Positions 54,343-62,495 of a stretch of DNA of 64,000 bases are shown here, piece after piece. Within the stretch, counting starts at the first letter, position 1; each line of letters opens with the position of its first letter. The notes under the pieces were generated by a model, which was given only the letters and a program-made list of their open reading frames with translations, did no database searches and had not been told where the DNA came from. The position numbers were made by a program, and so were the translations under genes. The stretch lies in NCBI RefSeq assembly GCF_014653695.1, contig NZ_BNAR01000001.1, positions 372,001-436,000 on the forward strand. Direction: 5' to 3'. This DNA is from Lentzea cavernae. Lineage in GTDB: Bacteria > Actinomycetota > Actinomycetes > Mycobacteriales > Pseudonocardiaceae.

Positions 54343-54914
54343 GACGCCCTCCGCACCGACGAGGGCAGCGCCGCTTCGAAGGCCTCGCACAACGCGTGCA
54401 CGACCACCAGCTGCGCCTCCTGCACGTGGCAGGCGTCGCCGGGCAGCGCCAGAGCGTCGTCGGCCAGTGCCGCCAGCGGGTTCGGCAGCGGGCCGGTCAG
54501 CGCCCACGTCGTCGCACCGGCCAGCCGGGCCGCGTGCACCGCCTCGAGCAGGTTCGGGCTGCGGCCGCTGGTGGACAACAGGACCACGAGGTCGCCGGGC
54601 CGGGCGTGAGCCGTCACCTGACGGGCGAACACCTGGTCGTAGCCGTAGTCGTTGGCGATCGCCGTGACGCTGGAGGTCTCCGAGCACAACGCGAGCGCCG
54701 AGAACGGCGCGCGGTCGTCCCGGTAACGGCCGACCAGTTCGGCGGTGAGGTGCTGGGCCTCCGCGGCCGATCCCCCGTTTCCGGCCGCGAGCACCCTGCC
54801 GCCGCTCACGAGCAGGCGTGCCAGCGACGCGCCCCAGCGGTGGATGCGGGAGGACTGGGCGCGCACACCGGCCAGCGTGTCCGTCAGCCCGTCGAGGTGG
54901 CTCTCGACCGTCAC
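54339..54914 (-). CDS. gmhA: Sedoheptulose-7-phosphate isomerase (SIS domain)
   Basis: 191 residues from GTG 54914, overlapping the glycosyltransferase stop. GmhA turns sedoheptulose 7-phosphate into D-glycero-D-manno-heptose 7-phosphate, the first step to ADP-heptose. Family residues: LAAGNGGSAAEAQHLTAEL, LVGRYRDDRAPFSALAL, AIANDYGYDQVFARQV, LLSTSGRSPNLLEA, and the zinc-site end GDACHVQEAQLVVVHALCE. Length matches E. coli GmhA (~192). Confidence 0.9.
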   Translation of the reverse strand: MTVESHLDGLTDTLAGVRAQSSRIHRWGASLARLLVSGGRVLAAGNGGSAAEAQHLTAELVGRYRDDRAPFSALALCSETSSVTAIANDYGYDQVFARQVTAHARPGDLVVLLSTSGRSPNLLEAVHAARLAGATTWALTGPLPNPLAALADDALALPGDACHVQEAQLVVVHALCEAFEAALPSSVRRAS

Positions 54915-56110
54915 CGCGCCACCGCCAGGTCGCCGGTCGTCCGCACCCGCAGGTGGACGAGCTCGGTGCGGGCGGCGATCTCGTCCCACGTGTACATCGC
55001 GTCCACCCTGTCCTTGCCCGCGATGCCGTAAGCCATGCCGCGCGACGGGTCCGCGACCAGCTTGCGCAGCACCCGTCCGAGCGTCCGGGGATCACGCGGC
55101 GGGGTCAGCACACCGGTGACGCGGTCGACCAGCGTGTCGGTCAGACCGCCGACCGCCGACGCGACGACCGGGACGCCGCAGGCCATGGCCTCCAACGGAA
55201 CGATGCCGAACGGCTCGTACCACGGCACGCACGCCACCACGTCCGCCGAGCGCAGCAGTGCGGGCATCTTCGCCCGTGCCACCTGCCCGACGAGGTGCAC
55301 GCGGTCCGAGACGCCGCGCGCCTGTGCGAAGGCGAGCAGCCGCTGCGCCTCCGGGTCGGTCTTCAGGTTCGGCGGTCCTCCGGCGATCACCAGCTCGGTG
55401 TCCGGCACCATCGGCAACGCCGCGATCAGGTCGTCGAAACCCTTGCGCCGCACGAACCTGCCGACCGACACGATCCGGTGCGGCGCCTTGCGCCGCGCCA
55501 CCGGGCCGGTCGGGGTGAACAGCGCGGTGTCGACGCCGCACGGCACGACCGTGATCTTGGCCCGCTTCAGGCCCATGGCGATCAGCTCGTCGACCTCGTC
55601 GTCACAGGTGGCCGCGACGGCGTCGACCTCGTAGCCGACCAGCCGTTCCACTGCGATCCGTTCGGACGGGCTCGTGTCCTGCGCGCCCTGATGACGGCGC
55701 TTCACCGTGCCGAGGGCGTGATAGGTGTGCACGACGGGAATGCGGGCGCGCCGCACCGCCAGCACCGAGGCCAGGCCCGACATCCAGAAGTGGCTGTGCA
55801 CGACGTCGGGCGGCCTGTCCTGCCAGTCCTGCGCCAGGAAGCGGGAGAAGCCGGTCATGTGCGGCAGGAGCTCGTCCTTCGGCACGTGTTTCGCCGGTCC
55901 CGCAGGTACGTGAACGACCTCGTAACCGTCAGGGGTGTCGACACGGCGTGGCAGCCCACGGGCATCACGCCGTGTGTAGACCGCGACTTCGTGCCCCCGC
56001 CGCACGAGAGCGGCCGCCAGCGCGGCCACGTGGACGTTCTGGCCTCCCGCGTCGGCACCTCCCAGAGCCGCGAGCGGGCTGGCGTGCTCCGACACCATCG
56101 CGATCCTCAT
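54911..56110 (-). CDS. GT4-family glycosyltransferase
   Basis: 399 residues from ATG 56110; the ribosome site GGAGGTGA lies inside the end of the upstream gene, whose stop overlaps the ATG. Two Rossmann halves: EHASPLAALGGADAGGQNVH (acceptor side, MshA/sucrose-phosphate-synthase-like) and VSVGRFVRRKGFDDLIAALP with the donor-site EPFGIVPLEAMACGVPVVAS (E-x7-E). Retaining transferase using a nucleotide sugar, here perhaps ADP-heptose. The frame upstream of 56110 is a shadow. Confidence 0.88.
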   Translation of the reverse strand: MRIAMVSEHASPLAALGGADAGGQNVHVAALAAALVRRGHEVAVYTRRDARGLPRRVDTPDGYEVVHVPAGPAKHVPKDELLPHMTGFSRFLAQDWQDRPPDVVHSHFWMSGLASVLAVRRARIPVVHTYHALGTVKRRHQGAQDTSPSERIAVERLVGYEVDAVAATCDDEVDELIAMGLKRAKITVVPCGVDTALFTPTGPVARRKAPHRIVSVGRFVRRKGFDDLIAALPMVPDTELVIAGGPPNLKTDPEAQRLLAFAQARGVSDRVHLVGQVARAKMPALLRSADVVACVPWYEPFGIVPLEAMACGVPVVASAVGGLTDTLVDRVTGVLTPPRDPRTLGRVLRKLVADPSRGMAYGIAGKDRVDAMYTWDEIAARTELVHLRVRTTGDLAVAR

Positions 56111-56967
56111 CCGATCACCTCCTTCAGAGTCACGTCCCAGTTGCGCAGGAACGCGTCGAGCCCGTAGTGGGCCAGCGCGAACTCGCGGGCCCGTTGTCCC
56201 TTCTCCCGAGCGAGATCCGGATCGGCGACCAGGTCCCGCGCCGCGCTCACCAGTTCCTCCACGTTCGTCGAGATCGCGCCGACGTCCGCGGACACGGCGC
56301 GCACCGCCTCGGTGCTCGCCAGCGCGACGACCGGCATGCCGAGGTGCATCGCCTCGAGCAACGACAGCCCGAGCGACGTCCAGCGGGGCGTGTGCACGTA
56401 GACGCGGCGGCGGGCGAGCTCCCGGTGCAGCGGGCCGAGTCCGTGGTCCCCCATGCCGCCGATCCGCTCCGTGCCGATGCCGAACACGTCGATCGGGTCG
56501 AACCTCGGCAGCAGGTCGGTGCCGACGATCCGGCCCCGGCGCACCGGGTCGTTGATCACCGCCGCCGACCGCGCGAGCTCCCCGGTGTAGAGCGGACCCG
56601 GATCGACGACACCGTGCTCGATCACGACGGTCCGGGTCGTGCCGCAGTCCCACATCAGGTCGTTGAAGTGCGTGACGTGCACGATGGTGCCGTCCCAGCC
56701 GGCGAGCGGGTGTTCCAGCGCGGGCGCGCTGGGCGTGTTGTGCTCCAGGTACACCAACGGGATTCCGCCCGGCACCTGGGACAGCTGCTCCAGCTGTTGC
56801 ACGAGGACGACGTCGGCGTCCACTTCGGACGGATCGACCTCGGTCGCGTCCCACGGCCGTCCGGTGAGACCGATGCCGTGCGGCGGGCCGGGGATCAGGT
56901 AGTCGTGCCCGCCCTGGACGAACGAATGCGTCCAGGAGCCGTGCACGTGCCACAACAGGATTCTCAC
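56107..56967 (-). CDS. Glycosyltransferase (GT-B fold)
   Basis: 286 residues from GTG 56967, overlapping the GT9 stop. Start MRILLWHVHGSWTHSFVQGG is typical of actinomycete glycosyltransferases found beside GT9/heptose genes. Donor-side features: IEHGVVDPGP, YVHTPRWTSLGLSLLEAMHL and GMPVVALASTEAVRAV. Short for a GT-B enzyme, the N-terminal half being reduced. Fully coupled within the operon, so it acts on the same glycan. Confidence 0.8.
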   Translation of the reverse strand: MRILLWHVHGSWTHSFVQGGHDYLIPGPPHGIGLTGRPWDATEVDPSEVDADVVLVQQLEQLSQVPGGIPLVYLEHNTPSAPALEHPLAGWDGTIVHVTHFNDLMWDCGTTRTVVIEHGVVDPGPLYTGELARSAAVINDPVRRGRIVGTDLLPRFDPIDVFGIGTERIGGMGDHGLGPLHRELARRRVYVHTPRWTSLGLSLLEAMHLGMPVVALASTEAVRAVSADVGAISTNVEELVSAARDLVADPDLAREKGQRAREFALAHYGLDAFLRNWDVTLKEVIG

Positions 56968-57947
56968 GTCATCACCTCCGCGACGGCCGCCACGACGTCC
57001 GCCGGGTCGACCAGGTCGAGGCACGGGTGGCCGCGCACGGGGCACTCACGGGCCCTCGTCCCGCGGCAGGGCGCTTCCTGGTCGCCGAGCAGCACATGTC
57101 TGCCGTGCGGCGCCCATCTGACGGCGGGGACGACCGGCGAGAACAACGACACGACGGGCGTGCCGACCGCGGCGGCGAGGTGGGCGGGGCCGGTGTTGCC
57201 GACGACGACGGCGTCGGCTCCGGCCAGCACCCCCGCCAGTTCGAGCAGGCTGGTGCGCCCGCCGAGATCGGTTCCGCACGCGCCGGCGACGTGCCCGGTG
57301 AGGCCGGCCTCCGCCGGTCCGCCGGTCACGACCACCCGGTGCCCGGCCGCGGTCAGCGCGACCACGGTCTTCGCCCACCGGTCGGGCGACCAGGTGCGGG
57401 CGGGCGCCGTCGCACCGGGGTGCACCACCACGTACGGACGGCTGAGTTCCGCCCCGGGCGGTTCGACGACCGCCAGACGTCCGTCGTCGCCTTCGGGGAG
57501 CGCGAACCCGGCTGCCAGCGCCACCTCCAGCGCCCGGTGCGCCTCCGGGACGTCGGGGTCACCGGTCAGGCGCACGTCCAGCAGCGATCCGGGGTAGTCG
57601 ACCGACCGCGCGACGATCTTGGGAACGCCCGCGAGCCGCAGCATCAGGGCCAGCGGCAACGGGCTCTGGTGGAACGACGTCAAGATCAGCGCCACGTCGG
57701 CGCGAACACCGTGCACCAGCGCGATCACGGCCTCGACGTCGATCGGCCGGACGTCGGGCGCCGGGTTGGTGATCCACGGGCACTCCCACTCGACGATCCG
57801 CGTGACGCCGGGCAGCAGTTCCGCCGCGCGGACACCGGCCGGGCCGCAGAGCAGGACGACCTCCCCCGCCGTCGCGGCGGCGCGCACCGCCGGCCCGGCC
57901 AGCAGCACGTCGCCATCGCTGTCCAGGCGCGCGACCAGCGTCCTCAC
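56964..57947 (-). CDS. GT9-family (heptosyltransferase-like) glycosyltransferase
   Basis: 327 residues. Heptosyltransferase pattern: short N-terminus MRTLVARLDSDGDVLLAGPA in place of the usual LGDxLLTxP, LILTSFHQSPLPLALML, YVVVHPGATAPARTWSPDRW, and the donor site LLELAGVLAGADAVVVGNTG, PAHLAAAVGTPVVSLF. GT9 enzymes transfer heptose from ADP-heptose in Gram-negative core synthesis; finding it beside gmhA/gmhB/hldE strongly supports heptose as donor. A cluster of three Cys (ECPVRGHPCLD, PCRGT) near the end is an actinobacterial feature. Confidence 0.88.
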   Translation of the reverse strand: MRTLVARLDSDGDVLLAGPAVRAAATAGEVVLLCGPAGVRAAELLPGVTRIVEWECPWITNPAPDVRPIDVEAVIALVHGVRADVALILTSFHQSPLPLALMLRLAGVPKIVARSVDYPGSLLDVRLTGDPDVPEAHRALEVALAAGFALPEGDDGRLAVVEPPGAELSRPYVVVHPGATAPARTWSPDRWAKTVVALTAAGHRVVVTGGPAEAGLTGHVAGACGTDLGGRTSLLELAGVLAGADAVVVGNTGPAHLAAAVGTPVVSLFSPVVPAVRWAPHGRHVLLGDQEAPCRGTRARECPVRGHPCLDLVDPADVVAAVAEVMT

Positions 57948-58459
57948 AAGATCATCTCGATCGCGGCGCGGAGATCGGGCGCGGTGCGCGGGGCGCTGTC
58001 GACCTCGTCCCGCCTCGTCACCGCGGTGGGCACGAGCACCGGCACCGCGCCGGCCGCCTGCGCGGCTTCCACGTCCGCGCCGATGTCGCCCACGACGACC
58101 ACACGTCCGGGCCGCACGTCCAGGGCCTCACAGGCCGCCAGCACCAGCCCCGGTGCGGGTTTGCGGCACGCGCAGCCCTCGTCCGGGTGGTGCGGGCAGA
58201 TCTGCCAGGTGCCGAACGGGCCGAGCAACTCCTCGACCCGCGCGTTCACCGCCGTGACCTGCGCTTCGGTGACGAGCCCGCGGCCGATGCCGGACTGGTT
58301 GCTCACGACGCCGGTGCGCAGGCCGCGGGCGCGCAGATCGCGCAGCACCTCGCGAGCGCCGGGCATCGGGGACACGCGATCCGGGTCGCCGTTGTAGGGG
58401 ACGTCCCGGATCAGCGTGCCGTCGCGGTCGAACAGCACCGCGTCGAAAAGCTCGTCCAT
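57944..58459 (-). CDS. gmhB: D,D-heptose 1,7-bisphosphate phosphatase (HAD-IIIA)
   Basis: 171 residues. HAD motif I DRDGTLIRD (nucleophile Asp), motif II SNQSGIGRG, zinc loop CPHHPDEGCACRKPAPG typical of GmhB, and motif IV VGDIGADVEAA. It removes the 7-phosphate between the two HldE steps. First gene of the coupled operon (58459 to 52396), standing just after a terminator; no Shine-Dalgarno is seen, and a TAAC-type box about 7 nt before the ATG makes a leaderless start possible. Confidence 0.9.
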   Translation of the reverse strand: MDELFDAVLFDRDGTLIRDVPYNGDPDRVSPMPGAREVLRDLRARGLRTGVVSNQSGIGRGLVTEAQVTAVNARVEELLGPFGTWQICPHHPDEGCACRKPAPGLVLAACEALDVRPGRVVVVGDIGADVEAAQAAGAVPVLVPTAVTRRDEVDSAPRTAPDLRAAIEMIL

Positions 58460-58480
58460 AGAGGAGAGTTAGCCGAGAAA

Positions 58481-58512
58481 AACCGCTTGAAACGCTACTC
58501 CGCGAAGCGGTT
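58481..58512 (-). terminator. Rho-independent terminator after the epimerase gene
   Basis: Leftward: AACCGCTT, 16-nt loop, AAGCGGTT followed by TTTC. Arms 58505-58512 and 58481-58488; the U-rich end starts within the second arm. It begins directly at the epimerase stop and separates it from the gmhB operon. Confidence 0.75.
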
Positions 58513-59505
58513 CTACAGCGCCGGGCTGCCCGGGACCTGCTTGCCCTCCCCGATTCCGCGCACGAGTGCCTGAAGTGCCTCCTGCGCGTCGAACTCCGGC
58601 TTCCAGCCGAGCTCCTCCCGTGCGCGCGACGCGTCCAGCAGCGGTGACTTCAGCGCCAGGTCGATCCACCCGGGAGGTGTCGGCTGCAGCCGCAGACGCC
58701 ACGACACGTTCGCCGCCAGGCGCAGCAGCCCACCCGGGACGGGCACCGGACGGCCGCCGAGGACCTCCGCGAGTGCACGGGGAGTGACGACGGGGTCGGC
58801 CACGAGGTTCACCCCGCCGTGCGGCCGTTGCCGGATGATCCGGACCAGACCGTCCGCCACGTCGTCGGCGTGCACGAACTGCAGCACCAGGTCGCGCGGC
58901 AACGGCAGGACCGGGATCCGGTGCCGGAACAGCGCCTTCGGCACCAGCCCGCCGAGGAAGTAGTCGCGGATCTCCGAACCCGCGTCGGACTGCAGGATCA
59001 GCCCCGGCCGCGGCCGGGAGATGAGCAGGTCGGACTCGAACTTGTTGAGCATGTGCTCCACAGCGGCCTTGTGCCTGCTGTAGAACGACGTCCGCACGCC
59101 GTCGACCGGCCACGACTCGTCCACCCGCCGGTCCTTGCTGCCCGGTGAGTACGCGCCGACCGACGACATGTGCACGAGGTGCGGCCCCCCCGCGGCGACC
59201 GCGGCGCTGAAGACCTGCGCCGATCCCGCCACGTTCGTCCGGTACGTCGCGCGCTCGTCGCGGGCGGGCTGGATGCGCCAGGCGAGGTGCACGACCGCGT
59301 CGGCGTTCTCGAAGACGCCCTGGAGCACCTCCTCCGCTCCGGGGCGGCCGAGTTCGACCGGGGTCCACGGCACGCCCCGGTAGGGCGGCGCGTCGCCCGG
59401 CGGCCGGCGGGAGACGCCGTGCGCCTGGATGTCGGGTTCTTCGGCGAGACGGCGTAAGAGAGCGGTTCCGACGTTCCCGGTCGCGCCGGTGATCACGACC
59501 CTCAT
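58513..59505 (-). CDS. NAD-dependent epimerase/dehydratase family protein
   Basis: 330 residues. Extended SDR: GATGNVGTALLRRLA (NAD site), DAVVHLAWRIQPARDE, VHMSSVGAYSPG (Ser), YSRHKAAVE in place of YxxxK (Y-S-R-H-K), then FVHADDVADGLVRII and the C-terminal substrate half with REELGWKPEF. Sugar-nucleotide or isoprenoid-like substrates fit. It follows chaB with a 4-bp overlap and ends at a terminator, so it is transcribed apart from the heptose operon. It is not a clear HldD. Confidence 0.82.
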   Translation of the reverse strand: MRVVITGATGNVGTALLRRLAEEPDIQAHGVSRRPPGDAPPYRGVPWTPVELGRPGAEEVLQGVFENADAVVHLAWRIQPARDERATYRTNVAGSAQVFSAAVAAGGPHLVHMSSVGAYSPGSKDRRVDESWPVDGVRTSFYSRHKAAVEHMLNKFESDLLISRPRPGLILQSDAGSEIRDYFLGGLVPKALFRHRIPVLPLPRDLVLQFVHADDVADGLVRIIRQRPHGGVNLVADPVVTPRALAEVLGGRPVPVPGGLLRLAANVSWRLRLQPTPPGWIDLALKSPLLDASRAREELGWKPEFDAQEALQALVRGIGEGKQVPGSPAL

Positions 59506-59897
59506 GAGCGCGCTCGCGCGGTGGCGCGGTCGTTCGCCTTGCCGATGGCGTCGACCAGTTCGTCCTTGGTCATCCGCGAGCGGCCCTCGATCTCCAGGCG
59601 CGTCGCCACGTCGTAGAGGTGTTCCTTGCTCGCGTTGGCGTCGACTCCACCGGCCGTCTCGGTTCCCTCCGGTGTGCCGCGCTCGGCCTGAGGATCAGAG
59701 GGTCCCTTCTCCTCCTTGGCCTCCCAGTGGTCGCCGATCTTCTCGAAGCTGTGCTTGAGCGCGGAGAAGGCGGTGCGGTGCGCGCGTTCGCCCTCCCCGT
59801 AGGACTCGACCGCCGAGTCGTGCGCCTTGATCCACGTCCGTTGCGCCTTCTCCGACGAGCGGGCCACCGTGCTGGGCAGTTCCTGCCGTCCGGGCAT
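59502..59897 (-). CDS. ChaB-family protein with Rho-N-like tail
   Basis: 131 residues from ATG 59897 behind GGAGGAGA. N-terminal ~65 residues match ChaB: MPGRQELPSTVARSSEKAQR, WIKAHDSAVESYGEGERAHR and AFSALKHSFEKIGDHW. After a Glu/Gly linker comes the Rho-N/SAP-like tail SKEHLYDVATRLEIEGRSRM, TKDELVDAIGKAN. ChaB was named from an E. coli cation-transport locus, but its role is unclear. Coupled to the epimerase. Confidence 0.82.
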   Translation of the reverse strand: MPGRQELPSTVARSSEKAQRTWIKAHDSAVESYGEGERAHRTAFSALKHSFEKIGDHWEAKEEKGPSDPQAERGTPEGTETAGGVDANASKEHLYDVATRLEIEGRSRMTKDELVDAIGKANDRATARARS

Positions 59898-59944
59898 GGC
59901 TCTCCTCCAAGGTTTCCACCTGGGGTGACGGGTACCCGAACGAC

Positions 59945-61297
59945 ATGACCGCCATGCACGCCATCGACGTCCACAGCCCGCGCGACTCCCAGCTCGTCGG
60001 ATGGCTCCCCACCGCGACAGCTCCCGAGGTCTCCGCGGCACTCGCCACCGCCCGCTCCGCGCGTCCGGCGTGGGCCGCCGTCCCCGCCGCCGAACGCGGC
60101 GCGGCGGTGCGCGAGGCGGCGACGGCGTTGCGGCACCGGGCGAGCGACCTCGCGACGGTGGTGGAGACCGAGACGGGACGGCCGTTCGCGTCGGCGCGGG
60201 AGGGCGTGCTGGCCGGTGCGTCAACGCTGGAGCAGTACGCCGAGCTCGGTCCTGTCCACCGTGGACGGTCGCTGCTGGGCTCCGCCGTCGACTTCATGGT
60301 CCCCGAACCGCGCGGGGTCGTCGTGGCGCTGACGCCGTGGAATGACCCGATCGCGGTGGCGTGCGGACTGCTCGGAGCCGCTCTCGTGACGGGCAACGTC
60401 GTGCTGCACAAGCCGAGTGAGCGGTGCCCGCACACCGGTCTGCTGCTGGCGACCGTGCTGCACCAGTGCTTTCCCGCCAGGGTGCTGCAGACGCTGGTCG
60501 GAGACGGCGAGGTCGGGGCCGCGCTGGTGAGCTCGTCCGACGTCGACCTCGTCGCCCACGTCGGCAGCACCGCGGCGGGCCGTGCGATCGCGCGTGCCTC
60601 TTCGGCGAAGCTGTTGCTGGAGAACGGGGGCAATGACCCGTTGCTGGTCGACGACGACGTCGACCCGGTGTGGGCGGCCTCGCAGGCGGCGCTCGGCGCG
60701 TTCACCAATGCGGGCCAGATATGCACTTCGGTGGAGCGGATCTACCTGCACAAGGCGATCGCCGCGCCGTTCCTCGACGCGTTGTGCGCGCGGGCGCGGG
60801 AGTGGAACGCCGATCCGCAGCCGCTGGTCGACGTCCGGCACCGCGACTTCGTGCACTCCCAGGTGGGCGACGCGATCGCGGCAGGGGCCTCAGCTCTCGT
60901 CGGCGGCTCGGTCCCGGACGGCAACGGGGCGTTCTACCCGGCGACCGTGCTGGCGGACTGCGTCGGCGCGATGCGGGTGATGTGCGAGGAGACGTTCGGC
61001 CCGATCGCACCGGTGCAGCTGGTGTCGTCGTTCGACGAGGGCCTGGCCGAGGCGTGTTCCGGCGAGTACGGCCTGGCCGCCACGGTGCTGACCTCGTCGA
61101 TGGAGCACGCCCAGCGCGCGTGGCGGGAGCTGCCGGTCGGCACGGTCAAGGTCAACGCGGTGTTCGGCGGAGCACCCGGCGGCGCGGCGCAGCCCCGCGG
61201 CGCGTCCGGCACCGGGTTCGGGTACGGCCCCGAGCTGCTGGACGAGATGACCACCACCAAGGTGGTCCACCTCGGTGTCCCTACCGGCCGGTCCTGA
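59945..61297 (+). CDS. Aldehyde dehydrogenase-family protein
   Basis: 450 residues. Catalytic Cys in NAGQICTSVER, general-base Glu in LLENGGNDPLLV, cofactor site LTPWNDPIAVACGLL and GSTAAGRAIA, and EETFGPIAPVQLV near the end. Family oxidises aldehydes to acids with NAD(P). Substrate unknown. Divergent from chaB across 47 bp; its 3' end overlaps the convergent UDP-sugar dehydrogenase gene by 17 bp. ATG 59954 is an alternative start. Confidence 0.87.
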   Translation: MTAMHAIDVHSPRDSQLVGWLPTATAPEVSAALATARSARPAWAAVPAAERGAAVREAATALRHRASDLATVVETETGRPFASAREGVLAGASTLEQYAELGPVHRGRSLLGSAVDFMVPEPRGVVVALTPWNDPIAVACGLLGAALVTGNVVLHKPSERCPHTGLLLATVLHQCFPARVLQTLVGDGEVGAALVSSSDVDLVAHVGSTAAGRAIARASSAKLLLENGGNDPLLVDDDVDPVWAASQAALGAFTNAGQICTSVERIYLHKAIAAPFLDALCARAREWNADPQPLVDVRHRDFVHSQVGDAIAAGASALVGGSVPDGNGAFYPATVLADCVGAMRVMCEETFGPIAPVQLVSSFDEGLAEACSGEYGLAATVLTSSMEHAQRAWRELPVGTVKVNAVFGGAPGGAAQPRGASGTGFGYGPELLDEMTTTKVVHLGVPTGRS

Positions 61298-62495
61298 CCA
61301 GCCGGAAGCCCGCCTCCGCGGCCTTGCCGGGCGGCACGACGCCGCGGGTGTCGAAGATCAGCGGGTTCCGCACCCGCTTCGCCAGCTCCGGCCAGTCGAG
61401 TTCGGCGAACTCCGGCCACTCGGTCAGCACCAGCAGGACGTCCGCACCCTCCGCCGCCTCCACCGCACTGGGGAGGACGGTGATGCCGGGGCGGTCCTGC
61501 TCGACGCACGGGTCGTAGGCGACGAGGACGGCGCCCTCCCCGGAGAGGATCCCGGCGACGACGAGCGCAGGTGAGTCGCGCAGGTCGCTGGTGCCGGCCT
61601 TGAACGTGAGCCCCAGCAACCCGATCCGGACACCGTCGAGCGGCCCGACCTCCTCGCGGATCCGGTCGACGACGCGGCGCGGCTGGTGGTGGTTGGTGGA
61701 GATCGCCGCCTCGAGGGTCGCGAAGTCGATGCCCGCGGTGCGCGCCGTGGCGAGCAGGGCGAGGGTGTCCTTCGGCAGGCACGAGCCTCCCCAGCCCGGT
61801 CCGGGCGCCAGGCACGACGCCCCGATCCGGTTGTCGAGCCGCATGCCCTCGGTGACGCCGTCGATGTCCGCGTCGAGGTGCTCGCACAGCTCCGCCAGGG
61901 TGTTGACGTACGACAGCTTCAACGCCAGGAAGCAGTTGCTCGCGTACTTCACCAGCTCGGCGCTCGTGGTGTCGGTGAGCACGACCGGCGCGCGGGTCGC
62001 CCCGTACAGGTCCGCCACCGCACGGGCCTGCCGTTCGTCCTGGGCGCCGACCACGATCCGTTGCGGCCTCAGGAAGTCCTCGACGGCGTGGCCCTCGCGC
62101 AGGAACTCCGGGTTCGACACGACACCGGGGTGCTTCGCGGCGGTCCCCACCGGCACCGTCGACTTCACCACCGCGGGACCGGACACCTGATCCAGCACCT
62201 CCTCGACCGCCGTCAGGTCGGCCTCGCCGTCCGCACCGGTCGGGGTCTGCACGCAGACGAACGTGAAGTCCACATCGGACAGACGACTTCCCGTGACGAA
62301 CCTCAGGCCGCCGCTGCCGAGCCCTTCGGCGACGAGGTCGCTCAGACCTGGCTCGTGCAGCGCGACCTCTCCCGCGTTGAGCGCCTCGACCTTGGACTCG
62401 TCGACGTCCGCGCAGACGACCTGGTGGCCGAGGTGCGCGAAGCACGCCGCGGTGGTCAGACCGACGTAGCCCGCTCCGACGACTCCGATCCGCAC
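61281..62495 (-). CDS. ugd: UDP-glucose 6-dehydrogenase family
   Basis: 404 residues from GTG 62495, with GGGAGG about 8 nt upstream inside the end of the GT9 gene (40-bp overlap). NAD site GVVGAGYVGLTTAACFAHLG, CVQTPTGADG, KSTVPVGTA, SNPEFLREGHAVEDF, the catalytic Cys in GPGWGGSCLPKD, and GLTFKAGTSDLRDSPAL. Oxidises UDP-glucose to UDP-glucuronate, a precursor of acidic glycans. The specific sugar (Glc or another) is not certain. Confidence 0.9.
   Translation of the reverse strand: MRIGVVGAGYVGLTTAACFAHLGHQVVCADVDESKVEALNAGEVALHEPGLSDLVAEGLGSGGLRFVTGSRLSDVDFTFVCVQTPTGADGEADLTAVEEVLDQVSGPAVVKSTVPVGTAAKHPGVVSNPEFLREGHAVEDFLRPQRIVVGAQDERQARAVADLYGATRAPVVLTDTTSAELVKYASNCFLALKLSYVNTLAELCEHLDADIDGVTEGMRLDNRIGASCLAPGPGWGGSCLPKDTLALLATARTAGIDFATLEAAISTNHHQPRRVVDRIREEVGPLDGVRIGLLGLTFKAGTSDLRDSPALVVAGILSGEGAVLVAYDPCVEQDRPGITVLPSAVEAAEGADVLLVLTEWPEFAELDWPELAKRVRNPLIFDTRGVVPPGKAAEAGFRLVRTGR

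Noticed and set aside
53068..55095. 675-codon fusion of HldE with upstream sequence
   Set aside because: Residues before GTG 54342 overlap gmhA in another frame; coupling by 4-bp overlap and HldE homology fix the start at 54342.
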